From: Lepidodermella squamata
Taxonomy: Eukaryota > Gastrotricha
Length of the DNA: 64,000 nucleotides
Reading direction: 5' to 3'
NCBI GenBank assembly: GCA_047495785.1
Contig: JBLDXI010000001.1
Span: 4,712,001-4,776,000 of the forward strand
The position numbers and the translations under genes were made by a program. Below the pieces are notes generated by a model. That model did not search any database. It saw only the letters and a list, made by a program, of their open reading frames with translations, and was not told the origin of the DNA. Below are positions 41,001 to 54,731 of this stretch, one piece after another (position 1 is the stretch's first letter; each line of letters begins with the position of its first letter).

Positions 41001-44000
41001 CCTCGCAGGCCGAAGACGCGACCTTGACCTTGTCGGGGTCGAAATCCGGATTCGTCAAATATTTCGTCGAAATTTGTTTAACAATCGGCGCCGGGATGTT
41101 GTCCTTGTCAAACGTGTGGAGTGACTCCAAAAATTTCATGTCACCCAACAGTTTTTTCGACGGCCCCCAGTAGTCCTCGATCTTCTTACCCGACCCACTC
41201 GGATCCGGGACCCTATCGGGCTTAATACCCTTCAGTACGCAGATAGCTTCCATGACGAGCCTAACACCGTTCGGCGGTGATTTCATGGTTTTCACGATGG
41301 TAATATCCTGCGGGGTCAGGGTGTCCAACGCGGCTAGGGCCTGGTTGAGGATGGGCATGGCCGTCGCCAGGTCGTTATCGCACTCCTCCTTAATGGCCTG
41401 CGACGCGCGCGCCTGCTCGTTCGCAATCGCCTCGTCCTGTTTAACGACCTTCTCGACCTTGGCGACCTCGGCGGATTCGCGCTCGATGATCACCATCGTG
41501 TCCTCGACCTCCTTCGACGCGACGACCAGCTGCGGCTGCAGTTCGATGAGTTCTTTTTGCATGACTGAAACCTGCGACGCGGCCGAGTCGAGTTTTTCGA
41601 GGCCGACTTCGTAGCGGCGCTTGCCTTTCAGCACTTCGTTGCGCTTCTTGTCCATGAGATTTTTGAACGTGGAGATCATTTCGAGGTACGACGTTGGCGT
41701 GACGTAGTTGTGGCGGTTCAGCTGCGTGAGGTACCGCTCGGACAGCTGCGATGTCGACGTGTGGAACAGCTTGCACATGTCGATGCAGCCCATTCGAACG
41801 TCGTGCGGCAGATCGACTTCGCTCAAGAAACGAGTTGCCACAGCTAGAAAAATAAGAAAATTTAAATTTCAAAAATTTTCAAAAATTCAAAAATTCAAAC
41901 TTCAACAAATGTTACCAGGGAAGTAAGCCAAGATCTTTCCGACCTGAAGCTACCATAATTTTTGAATTCGTGACTTCAATTTACCAATTAGTTTCGTGGT
42001 CTTGATCGAAAATTTTAGAACTTCCCAAGTCGACGGAAAATTCAATTTTTCCAAACGTTGTTGATTTTCATTAATTTTCAAACTTTAATGAAACCCTAGT
42101 CCAAGATGACAGTCCGAACGGAGTTGAGTTCGGATACAATGGTTCGACTTTCAATTTTCACGCTCAAGGGACATTGGGATTCCGAAGCTAAGGAAATCCT
42201 AATTCAAGGCGGGGAAATTAGAGATACCTACGTTCTAAATAAAAATAAAAATTAAATTAAAAATAAATTAAAAATTAAAAATCACACCGAAATTTAGGCG
42301 AATTCTGAAATTTAGGTAAGAATATACACATTTCACATTTTAAATTTTGAATATCGATTGATTGAAGTTCGAAAAAAACCAAAATTTTCGAAAGGATACA
42401 AGTTTTCAAAATGTATGTAGAAAGTCTAATTTAAAGGGCTTAATCATAAATGGGCTTGATCTTGATTCAAATTCAAAGCAAATGGCGTACCTTGAAGGGC
42501 ATCCTCAGGCCAAGCGTGGAACCAGTCAATAGTACAGCAATTGACGAGGGACGGGAATTTCCTGAGTCGATTTCGGAAAGCGTCACCAATCGGCGACATG
42601 GCGAGCACAATGTGCAGCTGTTCACGGCACCGCTGTACGAAGAAGTTGAACAGCGCAACCGGCGAGCCGTCGGTTTGCTTGACTTTGTCGCGCTGCCGGT
42701 CGATCGAGCGCATTTTCTCGCAGACTTCGGCCTTTTCATCCGGCGGGTACAAATTCGGGACTTCGCCGGTGTTCAACAGATTGTTGATGTCCTCGAGGAA
42801 GCTTTCTTGCTTGATTTGCGTATCGGCGAATAAGAACACGGCGTGTTGGTCGGTCTCGGTGGCTTTTCGTAAGATTCGCTTCAAATCTTCGTACCACTCG
42901 TTGCGGCCGTAAGACTTGCTGATTTCAACCTGGAAACAAATGCGAAAATTATTCACAGAAAAATGAGATCGTTTTCAATTTTTGAAATGAGAGCCTTCAA
43001 AAATTATGCCAGCCATAAAAATCAGAAAATCATGATAAATTTAAATGAAATTGCGATAATTTTAATAATTATCTTCAAAACTTAACGAAATTTATCGAAT
43101 TTTCAACGTCGGCCCAACTTTTTCGATTCAGGGCAACAACAGTAGCTAGTTGTCTTGGATCTTTAAATTGTTCAAATTTCGAATATTTAAAATTTAAAGA
43201 TTCAAAGAATTCAAAGATTCAAGATAAGTTTCCTGATTTGCCCATTAACAGAAATTAAAAAAATTTCCAAGTGATTTTTTTCAAAATTGCTTTTAAAATC
43301 CGACCCACCCTCGGTCAACAAAATTGATTGAAAAATTGAGGTTTTTAGGTTTTTCATTTAGAAGGAAATAGAATTAACTTTGCTAATTTGAACATTTGTA
43401 GAATTGTCATTTGCTGACGAAAATTTCGCGAGTATTAGAATTTTCCACTGCCATTGGAATTTCGGCTTCCTGAATTTTTGCTAATTTTTTAGCTCAAGTT
43501 TCAAAGGATTTTTTCTCGCTAATGGAAAATTCCAAGAAATTTCTGAAATTTCAAGCAACAAACCTGGAAGAGGTCGTAATCAGCCATGTGTGACGCCAAT
43601 CGAGTGAGCGACTGCCGGCCTGAGCCGCCGACGCCGACCAGCAAGCAGTGGCCCCTGGGCTGTTTCAGCACACGCGCAATGCGGCACACGTGCTCGATGG
43701 CGAATCGGAACATGACCAAGTTCATCGGCTTCTTCGACATCTGGTTGAACTCGTCCAGGTACGCCTCGACGATTTTCGTCAAACTGTCAACGTCCTTGAC
43801 CTCGCAGTAGTTGCCCTCGGCCTTCGGGTCGGCGAAATCGCAGAACATGACCGAGCGAAGGTCGTCCTCCTGAACCACGCCATCCGCGTCGAAATCAACG
43901 GCGGCGAACAGTTCGTCGAATTTGATCTCGAGCCGCTGCTCGACGACGGACTTGACGTACTCGAACACCCACTTTTTGTCCGATTCGTCGACGAGACGGT

Positions 44001-47000
44001 CGTAGTAGACGCGGAACACTTCGTGCACCCACAGGCGTTTTAGGCTGTTTGCGTCTGGGATGACGTTAGGCCGGGAGAGGAGCATGCCCTGAACGACTCG
44101 GCTGAAATCGCGCAGGTTGAATAGGTAGTGCGATTTTCGAGGCGTTGGCAGCAGCATCAACATCGCCTCTTTGTAGACCTAAAAAAACAAATATTATATT
44201 ATTTCAATTTTCTGAAATTGAATTTTCAATTTTTCAAACATTCAAATTATTTTAAACAACAAACGTCAGGGGAATAATTTTACACTAATTACCCAATTTA
44301 GGGCGCAAAAGAGTTTTTGTCCTCAGCAAGTTTGAATAAACACACAAAACAAGCTTAAAATAGAAAACGTCAAAATATTATTAATATCGGAAAAAAAATA
44401 TTTGATCAGCAGCGACCAAGTGCGAAACCCCCCGCACCCCCCGCAGCAACGTAATGTAATTTTCATAATTTTTTAAACAAAGAAACCAACTTCAGGTATT
44501 AATTAGGTAGTTCTCCATGGAATACAATTCTACGCTAATTACCCCAACTTATATGACAAAAAGTGATTGTCCTCAGCGAGTTTGAATAAACAGACAAAAA
44601 ACAAGCTTAGGAAGCTTAAAATAAATTTTCAAAAATTTCGGTAAAAATATTTGACCAGTAGCAACCAAATGCGAAAAACACCCCGGCACGAGCTTATAAA
44701 AGCTGGTCGAAAAATGCCGAAATTTCATCTCACCAAGACAATCTTTTCATTTAAAATTTCGTTTGTTCTTTAAACTTCCTGTCAAAATGATGAAGATCTT
44801 GTTCGTTATTGCCCTTTTGGTATGTTGAAATTTGAAAATTTTTTAGCGAAATTAATTTTTTCTTTTTTTTCCTGAAATAGATTTGCTCAGCATTGAGTGC
44901 TCCGGCGATGATGGATGCCGAGATGGCCCGCGCCCCCCGCCCTGACCCGTTGCCAAAATACTGCACCGCGAGTTCCGACCCGGGGTACTTTTTCTGCCCA
45001 TACTGGGCCTCCTACCCAGAAAACTGCCACATGACGAGCCGAGGCATCGGTTGCCATTAAAAACTGAGGGCACAAGCCTTCAAAATCTCAAAAACTATAT
45101 GCTAACGGTTTAGGGAATCCTTGTTAGAATCTTAATTAAAATTTAATCCTAATTAAAGATAATGAATAAAAACAGTCCGATCGGATCTAGTCGCTTTTTT
45201 GAATCTATAGCTTATTTTTCAGATTAAAGTTGAGTTCATTTTTGAATTTAAAATAATTTTAAATTTAATGATTATTTTTTTAAGAAGACCAATAATTTAT
45301 CGAAAATTTTATAAGTTTCAAGTTTTTTTATCAATTGAAAATTAATTTTTAGCTCATGTTTTCGATTTTGTTTTATCTAACCTGAAGTGTGGCATCGATG
45401 AAAGAGACGAGGAGTGGCTCGATTTCCGGCGCGTAACCCACCGCGCCGACGTGCCAGCGGGCAATTGTCGCGAAGATGCCAACCATCGTCTTGTCGTCGA
45501 ATTCGTTCATCGTCACGCAGTTGAAGTGGCGCAAGAATCGAGGCGTGATGGGGTTGCGGCCACCGCCAGGCGGGCCCATCGCGCACAGCAGTTGGATGTC
45601 GATGAGTTTGATCATGGACGTGTCCTTGAGGTCGTACCAGTTCCAGTGGTCCAGCCACTGCCGCAGCAGTTCGATGGGCGGCTGGGCGCCGTACGTCTCG
45701 CGGATCGGCATGTTGACATCGTCGGCGAACACGACGGCCCGCTTGCCGACCGGCGGGCCGAACACGCCCTTGCGACGCTTGTCCAACTTGGACATGATGA
45801 TGTTTTGCACCTGGTAGGGGAAAAAATCAAAGTTTTAATTATCACCAAAATTCGAAGTAAAAATTAAAAAGAAATCCGAAGAACTGAAAAATTACTTGAT
45901 TTTCAATTATGATACAAATTTTACCAAAGCATAAACGGGAGATGATAGGAAAAAATATGCATTTCCCATTAACTTTGCGAAATACCGAAAAATACCGAAA
46001 TCGGGTTTTTTCCGGATTTAATTAGGATAATCTCTGAAGAATTTTTCGAGAAATTTCAGTTAAATTTTCAAATATTTTCACTCCAAAAATCGAAGTTCCA
46101 GCACTAAAATTGAAGCACTGAAATTTTCCCCGATAAAAGAAAAAAGAAATTTAAATAAAAAAATCATGTTTAACATCTCATCCACAAATTTGCCTAATTA
46201 TACACAAAATCAGCTGTCAGCTTTCAGCTGAAAATTTCTGAAATTAGGCAATTGTATCTACTAAAACGCACTTGATTAGCAGTAGTTTGGGCGGAGAAGT
46301 TGAGAATATTCGGCTTGTAAACGTCCTTGTTGAGTTTCTTCAACAGGAATTCGATGATGTAGCACGACTTGCCGGTACCGGTAGGGCCGACGAAGAGGCA
46401 CGGCTTCTGGTTCGTCACGAGCATGCTCATCAGCATCCAATAGCGCGTTGTGTCGACGGTTTGCACGATGATCTCGTTGAAGGCCGCGTCTTTCGGAATC
46501 GGCGGCAGATCTTCGAGCTTTTTCGCGAACGGGACCCACTTTCCAGCACCCTACATAAAATCCAGAATCAACCAGCAATTCGAATTAAATTTTTGAAAAA
46601 TGGCAAAAATCAGAGTAGCGAATGTTTTCAATTTTTCAAGGGAAATCATAAAATGGCAACAAAATCGAACAATGCAAGTGATTATTGGGTTCGATTGAGA
46701 ACGGGATGAAATAAAAATGGTAGCAATTTAAATTGGGTCATTTGAAGGTCAAACCTTTTGAGGATTAGAATCCTCCGGATCTTTCTGTAACCGGTAATTA
46801 ACATTAATATTTTGTGATGATTGGAAGAGAAAATGTAAATTATTTCGGAAATTTATTGAAACTGACCTCGCGAATGAAATAGTAGTCGTAGATGGTGCCT
46901 TCACGTGGGAAAGGCATGACATAAGATCGAGTCGGCAAATCGACGGTATCGGTCAAGCAGAAAGCTTTACGGTCGTCTTCAAAAATACCTCCCTGAAACG

Positions 47001-50000
47001 AAAAAACGATATTAATACATCTTCTCCAAGTTCTAATAAAATTTCAAAAATTTTAAAATTTCAAACTAGGAATAATTAAAAAATAATAAGTTTCAAGCAA
47101 TTGATGAATCACTAAAATTTTCAAATTTTGATTTTTCAAATTTGAAATTGAAAAAATAAGTAAATACTGAAAATTTCCGAAAAAAGCTCACATCGATCAT
47201 TTTTCGAATCAATTTGTTGAATTTCTCCCGGCCGCGTTCGTCACAGCTCGCTCCAACGGACCACGTGAGCGAGAAGAAGAAGAAACCTTCCAACCACGTG
47301 TTCAGGTCTTTTTCGCTCGGCCGCATGTCCTCGTTGGCGAAGCACTCCGAGAACTGGCAATCCATCAGATTCATCAAACTGTGCACGAGATTCGTGTCCG
47401 AAGTCGGCGAATGCTCTTTGATGCCAGCTCGGCGTAGCATCTCAATGCAAGGGTCGATAAAGCGTTCCATCATCTCCTGGACCAGGCGTTTGTGCCCATC
47501 GTTAAGGAGGGCTGGCCAATTTTTGAACCAGCTAGTCATCAGCGGGCGCCAGCCAAGCGAAGCCGGTTCCATGCTTTAGGGAGAATTGAAAATAATTTAT
47601 TAGAAAAGCTCATTAAATATTCCAACCATATATATTGACGCGCAAAATATTTCATTTTAAAAATCAAATTGAAATAAAAGTTTAAAAATCTTACTAGATC
47701 ATGCCGCAGCGTGACACAGTGGCTGGACTAGCAGCTTCAAGGTCCATCGGTTCGAAGATCAAATTGGTCGTATTGGCCAGTTGAATAATTTCACCGCTCA
47801 TTAGGCACAGCTTCTTGTTATCGTCCAACACCGTGTTCATGTTTTCAATCCAAATGGCATCGACTGGGCCGTCGAAAATCAGCCATTTGCGGTCGGGCGT
47901 CGTCGACGAGGCGAAGGCGCGGAAACTCACGGCCAAGATACCGTCGGACCACTCGTGCGAGACGGGGTCGAACTGACCGTACAGCTGGCCCATTGTAATA
48001 GATTTCGGGTTGATAATTGTCCATTGGCATTTGTTTTCATCCATCAATCCTAGAATAATCATACAAATTTAAAATTAAATTCAAAAATTCAAAAAATTCA
48101 AAATTTAACCGATTTTATACTTTTTGCGCAAAATTTATCGAAAATACGCTTTTTAATGAAAATTTTAAAATTCAACAAACTTTTAGAGCAGGAATAATTT
48201 TGTCAGATTTTTAGCCATTTTTACCTTTCTCATGAATGTCACCCAGAGCGGCACCCAGGGTGCGATAGGCGCTGGTCTTGCCACCAAACGGGTCGCCGAC
48301 AATCATGAAACCGTGTCGAACGAGCATCATCTCGTAAATCTGTTGGATCTTCTCCAAGAAGAACGGCGTACACTGCAAGTTCATCTTCAAACAATTCTCC
48401 TTGACTGACTCGTTGAGGACCTCGTAGTCGGGCGTCGGCAGGGTGATCCCAGGGAACAAATCCGAGGTGATACCGCGGAACAGCGGCAAGTCGTAGTTCA
48501 AAAACTTCGGCAGATTTACGTCGATAATTGATCGAAGCAGTAAAATATCTTCATTTTCATTCGGGTATTTCAGCTTCAAATTACCCGCCGCGATTAGCAC
48601 GGATTTGACAGCCCTCATGCCGTAGTCGTAATGGCTTTGGGATGACAGCTGCTCCGAGCATAACCGGTAGGTTGCGACGATTTTAACCGACAAAGGCCGG
48701 GCGTTTCGGAAGCCGCATGAGAACAGCTGAATTTCTGAGATCATCGCGTAATCTGGGACCATCATAGCCACAGGCCGGAATAGGGCTTTCAGGTTATCGG
48801 GGAGTTCGGACCGGCCGGCGTAGCCTGGGTTCATGGTGATGAACACGGCGCAGGTTGGGTCCAGTCGCAGGGTTGTGCCCTCGAAGAGCAGGGTTTCGGC
48901 TCCGGCGTTGATTGCGCGTTGGATGGTCAGGATTTGCTGGGCTACGACGGACAACACCTCGAGGTCGATGCGGTTGAACTCGTCGAAGCATGACCAAGCG
49001 CCGCAAGATGCGAGACCCTTGAAAAATTTACCTGGAAAAATTAAACACAAATTATTTCCACTTTAACATCAGCTTTCATCTTTTCTATGTCTTCTACTTT
49101 TTAATCAATTTTATTCGAATAATTAAAAATTTGAGGATTCAACTGGATCCGAGATCTTGCGTTCCTGCGAACTTGTCAATAAAAATTCCCAAAATTGGTC
49201 ATTAAATCCAGAAATAATATAAAAATAGCAAATCCTCAAAATTAGTTTTCAATTCCAACCAGTCAGAGCGAATTATTTTTAGAGAGGAAATTGCTATTCC
49301 GGAATTAGAGCATTCGAGGAAGTCTCGAGTTTGAACGGAAGTTCTCCACGTGAATTGCGAATCAAAAACTTGGAAACCCCGTTTTCTGAATGAAATTCGC
49401 TAAACAAAATAATCGATAAATCAGCGGTAAAACCGCAGCAATAATCAAATACCATTACTTCGGATTTTACCTATAAGAAATTCAAAATTCAATCCTAATT
49501 TCAAGTTGGAAGATAACAAAAAAATCCATATTATTCAAGAAAGAGAATTTGAAACAGAAATATGCCTGGCTTCAAAAGACACATTGCCCCAGGGCTAATA
49601 AAACCATAATAAACAGTTGCTATATTTTGAATAGAGTGCATAACGGGCAATATTTCGTCTCGTTCAAAGCATGCATTGAGCGCATAAATTGCACTCGAAG
49701 ATACCTTATTTTAAGGTCGCACTTTAGGTCAAAAGAATTCGAAAAGAGCCTCAAGTTCAAATCTCTCAGAAATTTCATTCCACAGTTTTATAATTTTACA
49801 TCGATTTTTTATGCTATCATCTAGGAAAAGCTAGTTTGTGTCTTCTCTCAGCCTATTTAACCATAATTTCGAAGTAATATAAGGCGAGTCTGGAATTTCA
49901 TACCTAGCTTTCGGAACCATTGAAATGTCGAATTTTTAAATTGAATATTATTTATGTAAATTCTCAAATTTTCACGGGATTTCGTCCCTTGAAATAATTT

Positions 50001-53000
50001 TATAATAATTATATAGCAAAATTTGCAAGAATTTCTACAATTTTCAATTTTTTAATCGCAGAGGGGAGATTTATTCTGAATTTTTATATTGATTTAATAG
50101 CTCAGCTCTCTTGCTATTCATAATCTATGGGAGATTTCAAAAACTCACCAAGGGCGATGTAATCCAAGCCATCTGAGCAGTTGAACACAACGCACTGCTT
50201 CGCCACAGCCTTCGCCAAATCCTTAGTCGTCTCGGTCTTGCCCGTACCGGCCGGTCCCTCGGGCGCACCGCCCAGGTACAACTGCAGCGCGCCGAACAGC
50301 GTTCGGTAGCACCGATCAGTCAACGGCGTGATGACCAAACGCGGCGAATTGCCCAAATACTCATAGCCATACTTGAGCATGGCATTGATCATTCGGGTGA
50401 CTAACACGCCGTCCTCCCAGTAGTACCGCAACTGGCACAGCCACTTGAAATCAAGCTCAGAATCAATTTTCTGCACGACCAAATCAGCGAGCACATCGCG
50501 AGCGTGAACGTCGAGTACAATCAACGCCTGCAACGTGGTCCTCGCATTCTTCGACAACTGCCCGCGAACTAGCGTTACAATTTCATCGATTTGAGCGTTG
50601 TTAAGCTCAAGAAATTCCTTCATCGAATCGCCGCCCTCGCGGATGGCCCGGTGAACATCGGCGGTCCAGAATTTTTGCGACACGCAGAGAACGGCCTGAC
50701 CCGGCCAATTTCGTACCCATTCACGCCGCGGCGTTTCCATGTACATTTCAATCGACTCGGCGACGACCTTCTGCAGGGATGAAAGCATGTCGCCCTCGAG
50801 TTCTAACAGCCACTTTTCGACCTGGCCGCGCGCTTTCGCCGTTGAGATGACGTCCTTCAACGGGACAACTTCACCCTCGGACGAGTTCATATGCGTGATT
50901 TCGAGCAGGTCCGTGAATACGACCTTGGCAATGCCTTCGAAGCACTTCTTCAAATGCGGCTGAACGCGAGTCGGGTCTTTTGTCTCGGACAAAATTTCGA
51001 GCAATTCGTCGTTTGACAGGAAGAAAAATCGCGGGAAGTACAGCCGTTTCTTCTCCAAGTAGTCGTTCAAACCCTTCTGGACCATTTCCAGCAATTCGTT
51101 ACATTTCTTCAATTTATCCAACATTTTATCGATTTTCGACACAGCAATCACGTGGCGATCGACAACGGACTGCTTCATAATGTCGCGCCACGTTTTGTCA
51201 ACTGTCGCGAATCTTCGCCCCTCCTCCGGCATTTGTGCCATGATATCTGGGCTCGAGAAGATCGGCTCGAGGTACAGCCAAGTCGCCTGGACCTTGAGCC
51301 ATTCGTCCAAAATGTCCTGAATTAGGACAAGTCGAGTTTCCCAGTCTTTGATTTCATTTTCGAAGGGCTTGATGAACGGCGAGCCTCGCATTGTTTGCGT
51401 CCTAACGATGTGGTCGTCCAATATCAGTTGAATTTCATCAACAGCTGATAGAATGTAGGTACCAGAATCGCGGTAGGGCATTATTGTGAATTCAAGCGGG
51501 GCCCATTCTTTCTGCATTTTATCCATGGCCTTTTCGAGGCTGTACTCTTTCGATGCGGACTCGCTGATGGATTCCAGTTTTGGTATGAAGGATTCGAGCT
51601 TTTGTTCCAGCAGGTTCATTAGGTTCGTATGCTCGTCGGGCTTTATCGGCCGGCCGACTATGTCTGAGATTTGGTCCCAGTGGCGCTCGCGCAATCCGGG
51701 GTTGAACAGTGTTTGAATGATGGGTATATGCTCGCGGAAAGCTTCGACCTCAGCTCGGATCTAAATTCGATAAAAAAAATTACAGGTTCAATCATGCGTG
51801 AATTTCAGTTTTTCATCGTGATTTTTATCAAAATGTTTCCACAACAACGGCGCATAACTAACCTCTTTCCAATATCATACTTCAAAACAGACACGCTAGA
51901 ATAATTTTTATTTTGAGAAAATAATGCCTAAAGTTTTTGCAATTTTTTTAATTTTGCTATTCTTGAAAGAGAGATGCAAAAATTTTTTCTCAACCTTTTC
52001 TTTCCTTTCATATATTAAAATTTTCCCAATGGATGTTTAAACACCGGTGATAAACGTTTAACAAAGTGATCGTGTATTTTTACAACAAATAAACTCTACT
52101 CACCATTCATTTAGCCTTTAAACTAGCATTTTAAACGATTTATTCATTTACCCAGAAATTGTAAATTTTCAAAAAAATACCTTGGTTGCGATCCTTTTAG
52201 CTGATGGAATCGAATCGAAAGCCTTCTCGAGCTTGAACATGGTTCGGTAGAAATTGCCGACCTCTTGATCGACCACATCCGGGTTGACCGAGGACATAGG
52301 TCCCTCAGACCACTCCTTCGATTTCGTCTTCCAATCCAAGGTCATTTCATACAACTGAAGGTAAGGCCTCAATACGCCCAGAACTTGGCCTCGTTGCGGG
52401 TATTGCGTAGTCTCCCACCCGAAAGCTTCCTCCTCAGAGTTGAACTGCTCGATTTTCTCCTGAGCTTGTTGCAACTTGCCATCTAGGGCCTGCGCTTTCT
52501 TTAAATACTTGGAAATCTCCGTCAGATCACCCAAAATTTGGAATTCATCCACTTGACGCGCGTAACCCTCCAATTCTTCGATAAATCGATCGCGTCGGTA
52601 TCGCAGCTGTTCTTCGTACTGAATTCGCTTTTCGGCATAATTCGATCGCGATGTCTCGAAAATTGAAGTCAAACGGCCGTGCCACAAAAATGGCTCGGCA
52701 TTGTGGCGCAAATCAGCCGCGGAAAATTGCGCGTGATCTACGATGAACTTCAGCTGATCCCTTGCCTCTACCAACTGATGTTCAATTTCGAGTTGGGTCG
52801 TCTTCTCAAATTTATCAACAAACGACTTCAAATCCATCAATTCAGCAGTGTTGGCTGGGATTGACATTGCTCGTTCTGCGAATTGTTCGTACTGATCGCA
52901 AATCGCTTTATTCATTGCGAGATGGTCCTGACAAACGCGGTTCAGCAGCATTTGGCACAAAGTTTCAGCTCGCTTTGTCAGAGCTCGAATCAATTCATCG

Positions 53001-54731
53001 CAGTGAACTTCAAACATGCCAATTCTCACGACTTTGATTGATTTGTACTGAATTTCATCGGTTAGCTTCTTGTAGCGTTCGATTTCGTTGCAATACTCGT
53101 CGAAAGTGTGCATGTCTTGTAGGAATTTTTCGACCTCTTTTTCGGCCTGGCGAGAAATGAGGCGGGCATATTTGTTGTAGACGATGGCGTGGTTGACCGG
53201 GCCTACGCTTTCCATTTTTATGAGTTCACGAAGCCGCAGCTTATGGCCATCGATGATGTGGGGCAGAATGATAGGTGTCAACATTTTCTCACCACCGGTC
53301 CAATCGGGCAGCAGGCGAGTTTCAAGCCTCGGCAAAATTCCGACAGCTTTTATCAACGTGTCGTACGTTGCTAGTAGGACGATTTCGAATTCTTCAAACG
53401 TAGGCTCGTATTTAATTTGCGTTTCCTCAAGTAGCAACCGGATCACCAATCCTGAGTGCTCAAAAGCTCGAGTTGACTCTGGTGGTCGAATCAGCAAATT
53501 CGAATAGTCTTGCATCGACTTCAGGCCCAATTGCTGCATGATCAGAGTCATCGCTGAAGCGGCGCAATTGAAGAAACCTTGTAATCTAGTCGCTTCACGA
53601 TTTGATGGCAACAACTTGCGTTTACCGCCTTGGTAGAAGAGCTGCTGAACCTCGGCGTACCATTTCTTAATAAGCCGCTCTTTGCCTTTGTCGATTTGGC
53701 GCATGCACATGCTCTGGAATGAATTCAATTCCATTGCTTCGGTTTTCTCGTGAAATTGCTCGGCATCGATGAGTTTCAAATCATTATAAGCCGTGTTCCA
53801 AATGATAGGAAGCTGTCTGATGCAAGGATTGATGACGTGGAGGTGCTTGTCAATAAATAGACAAGCTTGCTTGAACTGCCGATTCCATGGCTTTGGAATC
53901 ACTTCGATTTCCTGACGATGTGAAGGAATAACTACTTCGGCATCCTCAGGACGCTCACGAGGGTCTTTGAGAACAAAATCAACTATCGCTTTCTTGACAG
54001 AAAGTAAATAGTCTTCTCGCATTTCTCCGCAGAGCATGTCGATAGATCGTTCTCTTCCATCTTGTAAGCTTTTCTTGATCAGAGCCATGACACCGTCGAC
54101 CCACGATTGCTCCAGTGGGGCCACATGCCGCGTATCAACGCCATGATGGATATAGTAGTAATAACGCATGATATCGCGTTCTGCAGCTGTCGGCGACAAG
54201 CTTCTTAGCTCTGGAAGTGAAGCACCGGCAGGTCCTCCAGCAGTTAACGCTTCGGTAGGATGGCCATCTGATTCATCAGTACTGATAATATAAATCGTTT
54301 AACGTAATTTGTTGTTTGCAAGCATTTATCTTACAGAATAATCTCAACTAGAGCTTTACGGAAGTCTTCGCGAGCTTTTCGGGCATCCAGAAATTCCTTC
54401 TTAACGGCTGGATCCGCAGTGGATTTCTTCGAAACCTTGGCTTGAACTGGAGGAATGGGAAGATCATCCAACTGGCTTCTTTTAGCCTCTGAAAATGGCA
54501 CCATTTAATATTCAGCTGGAATTCTTTCATAATATTCTTACTTTCAAGATAGTCATTCGCAAACTTCATCTCCTGACTTTTGTTCGCATCAGTCAGCTGA
54601 AAAGATGGCACGGTTACCTGCCATTCGGGCTTGATCTTCTTGTCGGGCAATTGAGGAAGGAACCTGATGGGTTCTTTCACTCGCTTGCCCTTGTTCACCG
54701 CCCCGGCAAGGGCGGGTCGATCACCTGACAT
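35085..54731 (-). CDS. DNAH7: axonemal dynein heavy chain, DNAH7-like (inner arm)
   Basis: I assembled 23 exons in phase. From the 5' end: 54731-54542, 54488-54335, 54281-52181, 51760-50149, 49031-48225, 48049-47695, 47573-47192, 46992-46867, 46784-46755, 46550-46272, 45810-45382, 44178-43564, 42929-42491, 41843-40709, 40560-40446, 40390-40227, 40041-39696, 39613-38768, 37971-37182, 37068-36932, 36878-36741, 36223-35558 and 35291-35085. They total 12,063 bases, 4,020 residues, the usual size of the group. Order: tail and linker; AAA1 with Walker A GPAGTGKT (about residue 1316) and [12 protein letters not shown]2 [11 protein letters not shown]3 GPTGTGKS with [11 protein letters not shown]4 GVGGSGRQS; stalk and microtubule-binding tip in exon 14 (coiled-coil Glu/Lys-rich flanks); AAA5-6; C-terminal domain ending GRGVALL-type ([12 protein letters not shown]). 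It is an ATP-driven motor of ciliary or flagellar inner arms. DNAH3 and DNAH12 are close relatives, so the exact orthologue is less certain than the family. Confidence 0.95.
38395..38755. repeat. cluster of TTGATCA motifs in a dynein intron
   Basis: Within about 360 bases of the intron 37972-38767, the 7-mer TTGATCA occurs at least seven times, usually as TTTGATCA and often within or next to the palindrome TTGATCAA. Many further GATCA/TGATC near-matches occur. The spacing is irregular. Neighbouring introns do not show this. Confidence 0.7.
44262..44708 (+). repeat. two diverged tandem copies of a promoter-like block
   Basis: Copy 1 (about 44262-44452) and copy 2 (about 44494-44708) share, in order, TACACTAATTACCC / TACGCTAATTACCC, GTCCTCAGC, AGTTTGAATAAACA, ACAAGCTTA, AATATTTGA followed by CCAGTAGC-like sequence, and ACCAAGTGCGAAA / ACCAAATGCGAAA. 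Only copy 2 runs into a TATA box. They lie directly upstream of the intron-nested peptide gene. Confidence 0.75.
44695..44701 (+). promoter_or_regulatory. TATA box of the intron-nested peptide gene
   Basis: TATAAAA at 44695-44701 lies 86 bases before the ATG at 44787 and gives this nested gene its own core promoter. Confidence 0.7.
44787..45060 (+). CDS. small secreted four-cysteine peptide, nested in a dynein intron
   Basis: Two exons, 44787-44819 and 44881-45060, join in phase 0 across a 61-base intron (GTATGT to AAATAG) and give 70 residues. The signal peptide is [19 protein letters not shown]. The mature part has an acidic/basic lead ending near ARAPRPDP, then four cysteines spaced C-x10-C-x9-C-x8-C, ending GIGCH. 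Aromatic residues (YFF, YW) sit between them. Two disulfides are likely. It is antisense to, and wholly inside, the dynein intron 44179-45381, with its own TATA box, duplicated upstream block and poly(A) signal. This is strong evidence for an independent gene. I do not recognise the peptide family; a hormone-like, defence or matrix role is all possible. Confidence 0.85.
45165..45170 (+). terminator. poly(A) signal of the nested peptide gene
   Basis: AATAAA about 105 bases after the stop at 45060, followed by a short T-rich stretch. Confidence 0.65.
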
